Assembly: GCF_900129765.1 (NCBI RefSeq)
Contig: NZ_FQWU01000004.1
Coordinates: 248,001-312,000 of the forward strand
Source: Massilia sp. CF038
GTDB lineage: Bacteria > Pseudomonadota > Gammaproteobacteria > Burkholderiales > Burkholderiaceae_D
Direction of reading: 5' to 3'
DNA: 64,000 bases
The notes under the pieces are model-generated. The model was not told the origin of the DNA and did no database searches. It was given only the letters and a program-made list of their open reading frames with translations. The position numbers were made by a program, and so were the translations under genes. Positions 27,138 through 37,650 of this stretch are shown here, in pieces. Position 1 is the first letter of the stretch, and every line of letters starts with the position of its first letter.

Positions 27138-27581
27138 TTAAGCCTGACCAGGCGCGCCCAAGGCCTGAATCAGCTTGTCGAGCATGGCCTGTCTGGCCTG
27201 ATCCGGGCGGGCGCCATAACGTTCATGCTCACTGAGCAGTGCACGCCAGCCACCCAGAAAATCGAGGTCGCCGCGCAGTTCGCGCTGGTTCTGAGCCCAG
27301 CGTGCGGCCATTGCGGCCAATTTTTCCTGTACTGCATGTTCGGCGCGCCAGCATGGCTCGCACAGAAAGCGCTGCTTGTGGATATGGGTCTTGTTCACCT
27401 CGAAGGCATGTTTTTGTTCCAGCGCGGTGAACACGGCAGCCTGGCCGCAACAGCGGCAGTTGTAAGAGCGGTCCGCGTAGCTGTTGCGGAATGTGGCGGC
27501 CACGGAGCGCCGGCTCTGCGCCGACCATTGCGCCGGGTCGGCTGGGGCCGTGGCGGGCGCAACTGGCTTCCTGGTCTTCAA
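27138..27581 (-). CDS. Probable zinc-ribbon protein coupled to a TonB receptor
   Basis: 147 residues. The central segment RSYNCRCCGQAAVFTALEQK followed by FLCEPCWRAEH is a CxxC...CxxC zinc ribbon of the probable zinc-ribbon family (YxCrdCG..FvFTa.eQ type). N- and C-terminal parts are charged and not recognised. The start overlaps the stop of the receptor gene by 4 bp, so both are made from one transcript. A role linked to metal status is tempting but unproven. Confidence 0.7.
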   Translation of the reverse strand: MKTRKPVAPATAPADPAQWSAQSRRSVAATFRNSYADRSYNCRCCGQAAVFTALEQKHAFEVNKTHIHKQRFLCEPCWRAEHAVQEKLAAMAARWAQNQRELRGDLDFLGGWRALLSEHERYGARPDQARQAMLDKLIQALGAPGQA

Positions 27582-29512
27582 TTCTGCCAGACCAGCTTGA
27601 CGCCGAACGAGCGCGCCACTTGCGTGCGCGTGGCCAGCGGCCCGTATTCAGCATGGCTGCCGTTCAGATTTTTCCCCAGCAGAGATAGTTCCACATCCCG
27701 CCTTGGCCGCCAGGCCAGACGCGCATCGACAGCCGTGTAGGATGGCACGGCCGGATTGGCCAGCGCGCCCACCTTGCGCAGCATGAGGTCGAAGTCCTTG
27801 TCTTGTGCCAGGCTGAACGAGGAGCGCAACTGGGCCGTGTGTGACGGGTCCTTGCGCGCCGATCCCGGCCCCGCTTCATCGGTGCTGCCCGGCTTGAGCG
27901 TAAAGCGCTGGTGCAGCGCCATGAAGCCGGCGTTCAGGCGCCACCACGGCGCAGCCTGATAGCTGCCCCACATTTCAATGCCGCTGGCTTTGCCTTCCAT
28001 CTGATTGCTGAAGACGAGCTGCGGCGGGTCGAACGAGACGATTTCCTGGGTACGCAAGTCGTTGTAGTCGTGATGGAACGCGGTCACCGAGAATGACAGA
28101 TCCTTGTGTGGCTGGCCGCGATAGCCCAACTCCAGCACCCTGGCCACCTCCGCGCGCACCTGCGCGCCCCCGTTTAAAAGAAACGGCGGCTGGGCCGGTA
28201 GATAGGTATCGACGTCGAGACGGGACGGCGCGCGCGCGGTGCGCGACAGGCCGCTCCAGAATGAATGCGCGGCCGATGGGGTCCAGGCCAGACGCAGGGT
28301 TGGCAACCATTCGTTACCGGTGTAATCGTTGCGTTCCGCGCGCGCCCCGAGCGTCAGGCGCACGGTCTCGGCCAGCGCAATCTCGTCTTGCGCAAACAGG
28401 CTGGCCCAGGTCTGGCCCAGCTTCGCGGGCAAGAACACGAACAGCGGGCCGTTGCTCACCTCATCCCAGGAATGGCGGTAATTGGCACCCCATACCAGAC
28501 GATGGGCGCCGCTGGCAGCGAGCGAATGCTGGAATTGCAGATCGGCGATGGTCAGCGATTCGGCGTAGGTTGGAATCACATCGCGCTTGCTGTAGTCGAT
28601 ATAGCCTTGCAGCGCCAGCTCACTGCCGTCATCGAGGGCATGGGTCCAGGCTGCGGTGAGATTGGCGCCCGTTGAACTGATGGGGCCGAGCGCCAGACTG
28701 ATGCCTTGCACCGACAGACTGCCTGGCAGAGGCTGCTCAGCGCGGCCCCGGTAGCCCGTCCCTTGCACGGTAAAACGGTCGGCGCCCTGCGTACGGTCCG
28801 CGCGAAACCCGAGCTGGGCCAGGTGTCGGGCATCATCCACATCGGCGCCGCTCACCAGTTCGGTCTGACGCACATCCTGGTACTTGCCGTAGGCGCGCCA
28901 GGCCCAGCCGCCGGCGCTGCCGCCCTGGCGAAACGCGCTGTCGCTGCCGCGCGTGCCCGCGCGCAGGGACAACAAGCTGTTCTGGGTGTCCGCCGCATTG
29001 CGGGTGGTGATGTTGATGACACCGTTGACGGCATTGACGCCCCACAGCGTGCCGCCCGGTCCGCTGATGACCTCGATCCGTTCGATGTCTTCCAGCACTA
29101 CATCCTGCACTTCCCAGAACACGCCGGAGAACAGGGGCGCATACACCGAACGCCCGTCTATCATCACCAGCAATTTGTTCGGTGCGGAATTATTGCTGCC
29201 GTTCATACCGCGTGCGCTGATGGCGTAGGTGGTGCCATTGTTTTGCGCCACTTGCAGATTGGGCGCCAGGCGCAGCGCTTCGGGAATGTTGACCGCGCCC
29301 GAACGGCGAATGTCATCGGCGGTAATGACGAATACCGAGGCGGCAGCGGCGGCCAGCCGTTCCGGCTTTTTCGATACCGAGGTGATCTGAATGTTGGCCA
29401 GATCTTCAATCGACATATCGGCGATCTCGATCTGCGGCAAGGCGTCAGCCTGCGCCGGCAGCGACAAGCTCAGGCCAAGCAAACAGGCCGCAGCAGCGTA
29501 GCGTGGATCCAT
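27578..29512 (-). CDS. TonB-dependent outer-membrane receptor
   Basis: 644 residues from ATG 29512 (AGGGGA 6 bp upstream). A signal peptide (YAAAACLLGLSLSLPAQADA) precedes a TonB-box-like segment and the plug domain: VFVITADDIRRSGAVNIPEALRL, ISARGMNGSNNSAPNKLLVMIDGRSVY, VEDIERIEVISGPGGTLWG-type motif and NGVINITTR. The remaining 450 residues have the alternating pattern of a 22-strand barrel and end KLVWQN, an aromatic/hydrophobic terminus typical of barrels. It resembles the colicin I/vitamin B12/ferrienterobactin receptor group; the ligand is unknown. The coupled zinc-ribbon gene downstream is unusual. Confidence 0.9.
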   Translation of the reverse strand: MDPRYAAAACLLGLSLSLPAQADALPQIEIADMSIEDLANIQITSVSKKPERLAAAAASVFVITADDIRRSGAVNIPEALRLAPNLQVAQNNGTTYAISARGMNGSNNSAPNKLLVMIDGRSVYAPLFSGVFWEVQDVVLEDIERIEVISGPGGTLWGVNAVNGVINITTRNAADTQNSLLSLRAGTRGSDSAFRQGGSAGGWAWRAYGKYQDVRQTELVSGADVDDARHLAQLGFRADRTQGADRFTVQGTGYRGRAEQPLPGSLSVQGISLALGPISSTGANLTAAWTHALDDGSELALQGYIDYSKRDVIPTYAESLTIADLQFQHSLAASGAHRLVWGANYRHSWDEVSNGPLFVFLPAKLGQTWASLFAQDEIALAETVRLTLGARAERNDYTGNEWLPTLRLAWTPSAAHSFWSGLSRTARAPSRLDVDTYLPAQPPFLLNGGAQVRAEVARVLELGYRGQPHKDLSFSVTAFHHDYNDLRTQEIVSFDPPQLVFSNQMEGKASGIEMWGSYQAAPWWRLNAGFMALHQRFTLKPGSTDEAGPGSARKDPSHTAQLRSSFSLAQDKDFDLMLRKVGALANPAVPSYTAVDARLAWRPRRDVELSLLGKNLNGSHAEYGPLATRTQVARSFGVKLVWQN

Positions 29513-29692
29513 GATCGTCCCCTTGTTCAACAACTTGGCCATGGCACAGGATTAGTTACAAAAACAGTGGTTCTGATTTTACATTAGCTTGCATTAACTT
29601 CGTTCTCAAACGCGTGGTAACCTGCCACGCAAGCGCACAATTGATTTCTTTGGTATATTAGTCCTAACACGTACTATTTTCCTGAGGTAAAT

Positions 29693-30226
29693 ATGCAGCA
29701 GCGCTACAACAACATCGCAATCCTGTTTCACTGGCTGATCGCGCTGCTGATCATCGGTGCCTTCACCATGGGCGTGGTCATGACCGACATGCCGGGCATC
29801 ACGCCGACCAAACTCAAGTACTACTCCTGGCACAAGTGGGCGGGCGTGACGATCCTGGCCCTGGCTGCCCTGCGCCTGCTGTGGCGCCTGAGCCACCGCG
29901 CACCGGCCTATCCCGACAGCATGCCGACCTGGCAAAAAAGCGCGGCCAACCTGCTGCACGGGCTGTTGTATGTGCTGATGTTCGCCATTCCCTTGTCGGG
30001 CTACTTCTATACCTTGTCGGCCGGCTTCCCCGTGGTCTACTTCGGCCTGTTTGAACTGCCCGTGCTGATGGGGCCGGACCCCGCGCTCAAGCCCGTGCTC
30101 AAGGCGGTGCATTACTGGCTGAACATGGGCTTGCTGGGCGCAGTCGGCGCGCACGTGCTCGCTGCACTGAAACACCATTTCATTGACCGTGACGGCGTGC
30201 TCAAGCGCATGATGCCGTCCGCCTGA
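29693..30226 (+). CDS. Cytochrome b561
   Basis: 177 residues with four transmembrane helices. Candidate haem-ligand histidines are in ILFHWLIALLI (His13), SWHKWAG (about 47), LLHGLLYVLMF and VGAHVLAAL, the CybB pattern of a di-haem inner-membrane protein. It moves electrons between ubiquinol and periplasmic acceptors such as superoxide. It starts a three-gene unit with two YceI-family proteins, a common association. Confidence 0.92.
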   Translation: MQQRYNNIAILFHWLIALLIIGAFTMGVVMTDMPGITPTKLKYYSWHKWAGVTILALAALRLLWRLSHRAPAYPDSMPTWQKSAANLLHGLLYVLMFAIPLSGYFYTLSAGFPVVYFGLFELPVLMGPDPALKPVLKAVHYWLNMGLLGAVGAHVLAALKHHFIDRDGVLKRMMPSA

Positions 30227-30249
30227 TCCATTCAACAAGAGGAGAACCC

Positions 30250-30804
30250 ATGAAACTGAACAAAGGCACGCTACTGGCCGCCCTGCTGGGCGTGGCCCTG
30301 GCCGCCACCGCCGCACCGCTCAAGACCGATGTGGCCGCCAGCAAAGTCTCGGCCACCTTCAAGCAAATGAACGTGCCGGTGGAGGCGCCGTTCAAGCGCT
30401 TCACGGCGCAAATCGACTACGATGCCGCCAAGCCGGAACTGGCCAAGGCCAATGTGGAAATCGACACCGCCAGCCTGGACGTGGGCGAAGCCGATATGAA
30501 CAAGGAAGTGGCGAAGAAAGAATGGTTCAATGCAGCCCAGTTCCCGAAAGCGACCTTTGTTTCCAGCGCCATCAAGCCAGCCGGTCCGGGCAAACTGACC
30601 GTCAGCGGCAAGCTGACCATCAAGGGCAAGGCCGCTGACGTCAGCTTCCCGCTCACGGTGAAAGCCGAGGGTGCCAAGCAGATATTCGAAGGTTCACTGC
30701 CGATCAAGCGCCTGGCCTACAATATCGGCGAGGGCGAATGGAAGGACACCAGCATGGTGGCCGACGACGTCATCATCAAATTCCGCGTTACCGCAGTCAA
30801 GTAA
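30250..30804 (+). CDS. YceI-family periplasmic protein, first copy
   Basis: 184 residues. A signal peptide (LLAALLGVALAATAAP) is followed by the YceI lipocalin-like barrel (VAASKVSATFKQMNVPVEAPF, AQIDYDAAKPELAKANVEID, AQFPKATFVSSAI, LTIKGKAADVSFPL). Family members bind polyisoprenoids, including ubiquinone-8. It is 23 bp after cytochrome b561 and 23 bp before a second YceI gene. Confidence 0.9.
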   Translation: MKLNKGTLLAALLGVALAATAAPLKTDVAASKVSATFKQMNVPVEAPFKRFTAQIDYDAAKPELAKANVEIDTASLDVGEADMNKEVAKKEWFNAAQFPKATFVSSAIKPAGPGKLTVSGKLTIKGKAADVSFPLTVKAEGAKQIFEGSLPIKRLAYNIGEGEWKDTSMVADDVIIKFRVTAVK

Positions 30805-30827
30805 GACCTCATTCAAAAAGGGAACCC

Positions 30828-31397
30828 ATGAAAATTCAAAGCCTCATCGCCGTACTGATCGCTACCAGCGCCGCTTCGGCCATGGCTGCACCGGACACTT
30901 ACACCATCGACCCGGCCCACACCTACCCCAGTTTCGAAGCCGATCACATGGGCCTGTCCTACTGGCGCGGCAAGTACAAGAAAACCAGCGGCACCGTGGT
31001 GCTGGACCGTGCAGCCAAGACCGGTTCGGTCAACATCGACATCGATGCCGGTTCGATCGATTTCGGTCTGGACGCGATGAACGCCCACGCCGTCAAGGAA
31101 GACATCTTTGACGTCGCCAAGTACCCAAAAATTACCTACAAATCGAAATCGGTGACCTTCAAGGGTGAAGACCCGATGAGCATTGAAGGCGACCTGACGC
31201 TGCACGGCGTGACCAAGCCGGTCACACTGATCATCACCAAGTTCAAGTGCATCATGCACCCGATGCACAAGAAGGAAGTCTGCGGCGCCGACGCGTCGGC
31301 CGTATTCAACCGCGCCGACTTTGGCGTGACCAAGGGCATCCCGATGTTCTCGCCGGAAGTGCGCCTGGCCATCCAGGTCGAGGCAATCAAGAACTAA
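30828..31397 (+). CDS. YceI-family periplasmic protein, second copy
   Basis: 189 residues. Signal peptide (LIAVLIATSAASAMAA), then the canonical YceI start PDTYTIDPAHTYPSFEADHMG, FDVAKYPKITYKSKSV and LTLHGVTKPVTL, closer to E. coli YceI than the preceding gene. It probably binds an isoprenoid quinone in the periplasm. ATG 30828 follows AAAGGGAACCC. A clear terminator follows. Confidence 0.92.
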   Translation: MKIQSLIAVLIATSAASAMAAPDTYTIDPAHTYPSFEADHMGLSYWRGKYKKTSGTVVLDRAAKTGSVNIDIDAGSIDFGLDAMNAHAVKEDIFDVAKYPKITYKSKSVTFKGEDPMSIEGDLTLHGVTKPVTLIITKFKCIMHPMHKKEVCGADASAVFNRADFGVTKGIPMFSPEVRLAIQVEAIKN

Positions 31398-31420
31398 GCA
31401 GCCCTTCAGTAAATCAAAAA

Positions 31421-31444
31421 CCGCGCTCAAGAGCGCGGTTTTTT
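31421..31444 (+). terminator. Terminator of the cytochrome b561-YceI unit
   Basis: Perfect 8-bp stem CCGCGCTC/GAGCGCGG with a 2-nt loop, followed by six T, 23 bp after the stop of the second YceI gene. Confidence 0.9.
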
Positions 31445-31453
31445 ATTTCCACC

Positions 31454-31539
31454 ACATCGCCCTCGCGAAGGCGGGGGCCTATTCCACGTAACCGAATTCG
31501 GCGCCGTGGTATGGCCCCCCGCCTCCGCGAGGGCGATGT
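31454..31539. repeat. Intergenic palindromic repeat (REP/BIME-like), copy 4
   Basis: Arms start ACATCGCCCTCGCGAAGGCG and end CGCCTCCGCGAGGGCGATGT. The centre (CCACGTAACCGAATTCGGCG) is identical to that of copy 5, showing that the two arose by duplication. Confidence 0.9.
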
Positions 31540-31601
31540 TGGGGTTTAGCGACCATCGCCGTCAAAGTCACCCGGCAATGCCCGCTCGACCTTGTCAACA
31601 T

Positions 31602-31629
31602 AAAAAAACCGCGCCCTCAAGCGCGGTTT
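31602..31629 (-). terminator. Rho-independent terminator, outer duplicate
   Basis: On the minus strand, CCGCGCTTGAGGGCGCGG hairpin followed by seven T; it lies inside the first duplicated unit. Confidence 0.75.
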
Positions 31630-31640
31630 CTATAGGCACT

Positions 31641-31726
31641 ACATCGCCCTCGCGCAGGCGGGGGCCTATTCCACGTAACCGAATTCGGCGCCGTGGTATG
31701 GGCCCCCGCCTCCGCGAGGGCGATGT
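31641..31726. repeat. Intergenic palindromic repeat (REP/BIME-like), copy 5
   Basis: Same arms and same centre as copy 4, within the 187-bp duplicated unit. Confidence 0.9.
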
Positions 31727-31787
31727 TGGGGTTTAGCGACCATCGCCGTCAAAGTCACCCGGCAATGCCCGCTTGACCTTGTCGACA

Positions 31788-31816
31788 TAAAAAAACCGCG
31801 CCCTCAAGCGCGGTTT
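31788..31816 (-). terminator. Terminator downstream of the glycine-zipper gene
   Basis: Same hairpin as at 31602; it is the closest terminator after the stop of the intact minus-strand gene (31863), about 45 bp on. Confidence 0.8.
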
Positions 31817-31827
31817 CTATAGCCACT

Positions 31828-31857
31828 ACATCGCCCCCGCTTCCGCGAGGGCGACGT
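31828..31857. repeat. Palindromic repeat copy 6, internally deleted
   Basis: ACATCGCCC directly joined to CGCTTCCGCGAGGGCGACGT: the outer ends of the repeat remain but the centre is gone. It lies 6 bp from the stop of the glycine-zipper gene. Confidence 0.75.
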
Positions 31858-31862
31858 GCGGC

Positions 31863-33185
31863 TTAACGGCCGTCGCCGTCAAAGTCACCCGGCAATGCAC
31901 GTTCCACCTTATCCCAGGCAGCACGCGAAGCCGACTTGGCCTGCTGCCAGTTCAGGCGCGATTTGCCCTTGACGCGGTCCCATTCGGTGGCCAGATCATT
32001 TTCGACGGTGTCGAAGTTCTGACCCACATAGCGGCCGCGGCTGTTGTAGCCCAGTTCGTAGGCAGGGCCGTAGTCGTCATAGGTGTAGCCTGGCGAATAG
32101 TACGGTGCCGTCTGATACGAGCTGCGCCAGTAGGCTGCTTCCTCTTCTGGGTTGACCAGGCTGCCCGCTGCCTTGCCGGCCATGCCGCCAGCCAGCGCGC
32201 CAATGGCCGCACCGGCTGCCATGCCGACCGGACCACCGACTGCACCAGCTGCCGCACCCACTGCCGCGCCACTACCGGCACCGACGCCCTTGGCCAGGTG
32301 ATGGTCATGCAGTTCATCGCCCGATTTCGGGTTGACCACTTCGCCTGCGCCCTTGCCAGCCAGACCGCCAGCCAGACCGCCGATGGCAGCACCGGCTGCC
32401 ATGCCGACGGGACCTGCCACTGCGCCTGCGGCAGCACCTGCGGCTGCGCCGCTACCAGCGCCAATGCCTTTGGCAAAGTGGTGTTCAGGCAGATCGTCGC
32501 CCGCTTTCGGGTTGATCACTTCGGCTGCGCCCTTGCCAGCCAGGCCGCCGGCGATACCGCCGATGGCTGCACCAGCAACAGTGCCGATCGGACCGGCGAC
32601 CGAGCCAATACCGGCGCCAGCAACCGCGCCGCCTGCTGCGCCGACGCCGGTGCCGATGATGTGCTCACCAGCGTTGTCGGTCCAGCTGCGCTCGATGTGC
32701 AGCGCATCTTCGGTGCTGCGTGGCTTCACGCCCATCAGGATGCCGCCATTCTTGATGCCTTCTTCGTAGTGCTTGACGCGTTCTTCTGGAATGCCGGCGC
32801 CAATCAGCGCACCAACCAGGCCGCCTGCCAGACCGCCGGCACCGGCGCCTGCCAGTGCTGCTGCCAGCGGGCCAGCCACGACCAGGCCAATGCCAGGCAG
32901 GACCAGGGTGGTGCCAACAGCAGCCACGCCGGCCAGCACGGCGCCAATGGTGCCGCCAATGCCAGCGCCGACGCCGGCGCCTTCGGCAGCTTTGCTGCCC
33001 AGTTCAGTATCGGTGTCGGCGAAGTGGGTCTTGCGGGTGTCGTCCGACATCATCAGGGTGACGTCATCTTTCGAATAGCCGCGGTCAGCGACGGAGTTGT
33101 AGGCACGCTCAGCGCTGGTGCGGTCACGGAACAGACCCGTAACCATGCCGGAATTCTTGGTGGACGTCGTATCGTAGTTGCTCAT
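31863..33185 (-). CDS. Stress-type protein with GsmA/YflT-like N-domain and 60-residue glycine-zipper repeats
   Basis: 440 residues from ATG 33185 (GGAAACG upstream). Residues 13-55 (MVTGLFRDRTSAERAYNSVADRGYSKDDVTLMM) match the heat-induced YflT/general stress 17M fold, whose second half returns at 131-172 (GIPEERVKHYEEGIKNGGIL). Between them is a glycine/alanine hydrophobic hairpin (about 68-130). Three tandem units of exactly 60 residues start near 180, 240 and 300, each with a glycine zipper (AAGAVAGPVGMAAGAAIGG, LAGGLAGKGAG) and a linker VNPKSGDELHDHHLAKG; the third lacks the linker end. The C-terminal part has a Tyr-rich stretch and EWDRVKGKSRLNWQQAKSAS, like CsbD-type stress proteins. 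Likely a membrane-inserting stress protein. Confidence 0.8.
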   Translation of the reverse strand: MSNYDTTSTKNSGMVTGLFRDRTSAERAYNSVADRGYSKDDVTLMMSDDTRKTHFADTDTELGSKAAEGAGVGAGIGGTIGAVLAGVAAVGTTLVLPGIGLVVAGPLAAALAGAGAGGLAGGLVGALIGAGIPEERVKHYEEGIKNGGILMGVKPRSTEDALHIERSWTDNAGEHIIGTGVGAAGGAVAGAGIGSVAGPIGTVAGAAIGGIAGGLAGKGAAEVINPKAGDDLPEHHFAKGIGAGSGAAAGAAAGAVAGPVGMAAGAAIGGLAGGLAGKGAGEVVNPKSGDELHDHHLAKGVGAGSGAAVGAAAGAVGGPVGMAAGAAIGALAGGMAGKAAGSLVNPEEEAAYWRSSYQTAPYYSPGYTYDDYGPAYELGYNSRGRYVGQNFDTVENDLATEWDRVKGKSRLNWQQAKSASRAAWDKVERALPGDFDGDGR

Positions 33186-33459
33186 ATCGTTTCCTTTCGA
33201 ATTTTCATGTGCGGGGCTCGCATACAAACCTGGAAATGTTTGCCAGTGACGAAACGATAAGTCGACAGCAGCCGCGCTTCCGTTCGTTGACGCACGCTAT
33301 TTCGGTCTTTCCAAATGCCACTGTTTTTGGGAAAGAAACCCAATTCCCCACTACGTTCGTTGCCGCACCGACCACCGTGTCGCGCGACCTTATTCTTTTT
33401 ACACGGCCCGGCAATCTGCAAGCGGTCTGGGGACTTTTTAACCAATAGGAGGATTCAAC

Positions 33460-33729
33460 ATGTTATTCATTATCTGGATTATCGTCGGCGGTATCTTGGG
33501 TTGGCTGGCCAGCATGGTCATGAAAACGGACGCAGAACAAGGCATGATTCTGAACGTCGTGGTCGGTATCGTCGGTGCATTCCTGGGTGGCTGGCTGCTC
33601 TCTCCGCTGTTCGGAACCGGGACCATCAATTCAGACGACTTCAGCGTGACCTCGCTGCTGGTATCCTTCCTTGGTGCCGTGATCCTGCTGGCGATTGTGA
33701 ATCTGCTTCGCCGCGGAAAAGCACGATAA
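33460..33729 (+). CDS. GlsB/YeaQ/YmgE-family stress membrane protein
   Basis: 89 residues with three hydrophobic helices: LFIIWIIVGGILGWLASMVM, ILNVVVGIVGAFLGGWLLSPL and SLLVSFLGAVILLAIVNLLRRGKAR. This is the transglycosylase-associated (YmgE) pattern. AGGAGG lies directly upstream (AATAGGAGGATTCAAC then ATG). The 274-bp divergent region to the glycine-zipper gene has no further gene; both genes look like general stress functions. Confidence 0.92.
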   Translation: MLFIIWIIVGGILGWLASMVMKTDAEQGMILNVVVGIVGAFLGGWLLSPLFGTGTINSDDFSVTSLLVSFLGAVILLAIVNLLRRGKAR

Positions 33730-33748
33730 GAAAACTTCACTCCACTAA

Positions 33749-33775
33749 CCAACGCCGCAAGCGTTGGTTTTTTTT
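33749..33775 (+). terminator. Terminator after the YmgE-like gene
   Basis: Stem CCAACGC/GCGTTGG with loop CGCAA followed by eight T, 20 bp after the stop. Confidence 0.92.
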
Positions 33776-33790
33776 CGTCTGGCTCAAATT

Positions 33791-35068
33791 ATGAGAATGA
33801 AACCTTTTCCGGCGGCATTGATCTCCTGCATCGTGACCTTGCTCGGGGTATTTTTGCTCTTTAATTTCATGCCGAGCGAGAAAAAAATCGAGCGCCAGCT
33901 GCAACGCCAGTACGACGTCAGCGACCCGCAATTCCGGCGCTCCATGGGTGTGCTGCTGGGCCCGCCTATCCTAGACGGCAACAAGGTCGAAGTCCTGCTC
34001 AATGGCGACCAGATTTTCCCGGCCATGCTCAAGGCGATCCGTGAGGCCGAGCACACCATCACGCTGGAAACCTATATCTACTGGTCCGAATCGATCGGCA
34101 AGGAATTTTCGGAAGCGCTGATTGAGCGCGCGCGTGCCGGCGTGAAGGTGCATCTGATGCTCGACTTCATCGGCAGCATGAAAATGGATGACGCCGCCAT
34201 GACGCGTATGAAGGAGGCTGGCGTCAAGCTCGAGCGCTTCCACAAGCCGGTATGGTGGAAGCTGACCAAGCTGAACAACCGCACCCACCGCAAGGTGCTG
34301 GTGGTCGATGGCAAGATCGGCTTTACGGGCGGGGTCGGCATTGCCGACCAATGGCGCGGTACCGCGCAAGATAAAAAACACTGGCGCGACACCCACTTCC
34401 GGGTCGAAGGCCCGGTTGTGGGCCAGATGCAAGCCGTGTTTGCCGACAACTGGACCAAGGCCACCGGGGTGGTGCTGGATGGCCCTACCTACTTCCCGGC
34501 GCTGGCGCCACGCGGCGGCCATGCCGCGCAAATGTTCAGCAGTTCACCCCAGGGCGGCAGCGAAAGTATGCTGCTGATGTATCTGATGTCGATCACTGCC
34601 GCAAAACACAGTATCGATTTGTCGAGCTCGTACTTCGTGCCGGACGACCTGACCATCAAAGCGCTGGTGGCCGCTGCCAAGCGTGGCGTCAAGGTCCGCA
34701 TCATTACGCCCGGCAAGGAAATCGATTCCGACGTGGTGCGTGCCGCTTCGCGCGAGCGCTGGGGCGACCTTCTGGCGGCCGGCATCGAAATCGCCGAGTA
34801 CCAGCCCACCATGTTCCACGTCAAGGCGCTGGTGGTCGACAGCCTGATGGTGTCGGTCGGCTCGACCAATTTCGACAACCGCTCCTTCAGCCTGAACGAT
34901 GAAGCAAACTTGAACGTGATTGATCCGGAGTTTGCCAAAGCCCAGGTGGCCATCTTCAACCAGGATTGGCAGCACACCCACAAGATCAGCCTGGCCGAAT
35001 GGGAAAACCGCTCCCTGTGGGACAAGGCGGCCGGCGAGATCGCCTCCCTGATTGGCGACCAGCTGTAA
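33791..35068 (+). CDS. Cardiolipin synthase-like phospholipase D family protein
   Basis: 425 residues. One N-terminal transmembrane helix (ALISCIVTLLGVFLLFNF) is followed by two phospholipase D HKD motifs: HRKVLVVDGKIGFTGG (about residue 164) and HVKALVVDSLMVSVGSTNFDNRS (about 345). This is the bacterial ClsA/ClsB layout: it would join phosphatidylglycerol molecules, or a related pair, into cardiolipin at the inner membrane. ATG 33791 is taken because upstream codons run through the previous terminator's T-tract. Either of two ATGs (33791, 33797) could be used. Confidence 0.85.
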   Translation: MRMKPFPAALISCIVTLLGVFLLFNFMPSEKKIERQLQRQYDVSDPQFRRSMGVLLGPPILDGNKVEVLLNGDQIFPAMLKAIREAEHTITLETYIYWSESIGKEFSEALIERARAGVKVHLMLDFIGSMKMDDAAMTRMKEAGVKLERFHKPVWWKLTKLNNRTHRKVLVVDGKIGFTGGVGIADQWRGTAQDKKHWRDTHFRVEGPVVGQMQAVFADNWTKATGVVLDGPTYFPALAPRGGHAAQMFSSSPQGGSESMLLMYLMSITAAKHSIDLSSSYFVPDDLTIKALVAAAKRGVKVRIITPGKEIDSDVVRAASRERWGDLLAAGIEIAEYQPTMFHVKALVVDSLMVSVGSTNFDNRSFSLNDEANLNVIDPEFAKAQVAIFNQDWQHTHKISLAEWENRSLWDKAAGEIASLIGDQL

Positions 35069-35206
35069 GGACATATGCATACAATTCCACTGCGGCAATT
35101 GGCCAGAATTCAAGCATAATCTGGTTGACGAAAGCGGGGACGCTAGGGATACTTTGGATCGCTCAAAAAGCAATCCAACCGATCCCACAACAAGAGACGA
35201 TCCCGC

Positions 35207-37366
<2,160 letters not shown>

Positions 37367-37384
37367 ACCCGATCGCTTCGTCGA

Positions 37385-37420
37385 AAAGCCACGCCGCATT
37401 CAAAGCCGCGTGGCTTTTTT
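37385..37420 (+). terminator. Terminator of the S46 peptidase gene
   Basis: Stem AAGCCACGC/GCGTGGCTT followed by a T tract, about 20 bp after the stop. Confidence 0.88.
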
Positions 37421-37432
37421 ACGCCCACCACC

Positions 37433-37519
37433 ACATCGCCCTCGCGGAGGCGGGGGCCCATACCACGTATCCGAAGTTGTTCAGCATGGCATGGGCCCCC
37501 GCCTCCGCGAGGGCGATGT
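37433..37519. repeat. Intergenic palindromic repeat (REP/BIME-like), copy 7
   Basis: Arms start ACATCGCCCTCGCGGAGGCG and end CGCCTCCGCGAGGGCGATGT, with a distinct centre; located between the S46 peptidase terminator and the exporter operon promoter. Confidence 0.9.
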
Positions 37520-37596
37520 TGCGTTTCTCAACTGCCCGCCAGTAACGACGTCTGGTGAAACATTGACGACAAATCAAAATACCAATCACGAACCAC

Positions 37597-37625
37597 TTGA
37601 GGTAGTATACAGTCCAATCTAATAC
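37597..37625 (+). promoter_or_regulatory. Candidate promoter of the exporter-glycosyltransferase operon
   Basis: TTGAGG (37597-37602), 17-bp spacer, TAATAC (37620-37625), 26 bp before the ATG of the MFS gene. A small palindrome GTATAC lies in the spacer. Confidence 0.6.
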
Positions 37626-37650
37626 CAGATGGCAATATGCCGGGGCACCC

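Larger units (their letters stand above)
31545..31862. repeat. 187-bp direct duplication carrying copies of the glycine-zipper gene's 3' end
   Basis: Starting at 31545 and again at 31732 (period 187 bp), the minus strand encodes a remnant reading VDKVERALPGDFDGDGR-stop and VDKVKRALPGDFDGDGR-stop. These are the same last 17 or so codons, with stop codon, that end the intact gene at 31863. Each remnant is followed by a terminator hairpin (31602-31629 and 31788-31816) and a palindromic repeat (31641-31726; 31828-31857, the latter missing about 55 bp of centre). The segment from 31398 to 31862 contains no other gene. Confidence 0.88.

Noticed and set aside
31454-31857. Palindrome array downstream of YceI as an insertion sequence
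   Set aside because: No transposase frame and no target-site duplication seen; the unit contains a copied gene end and terminator, so tandem duplication explains it better.
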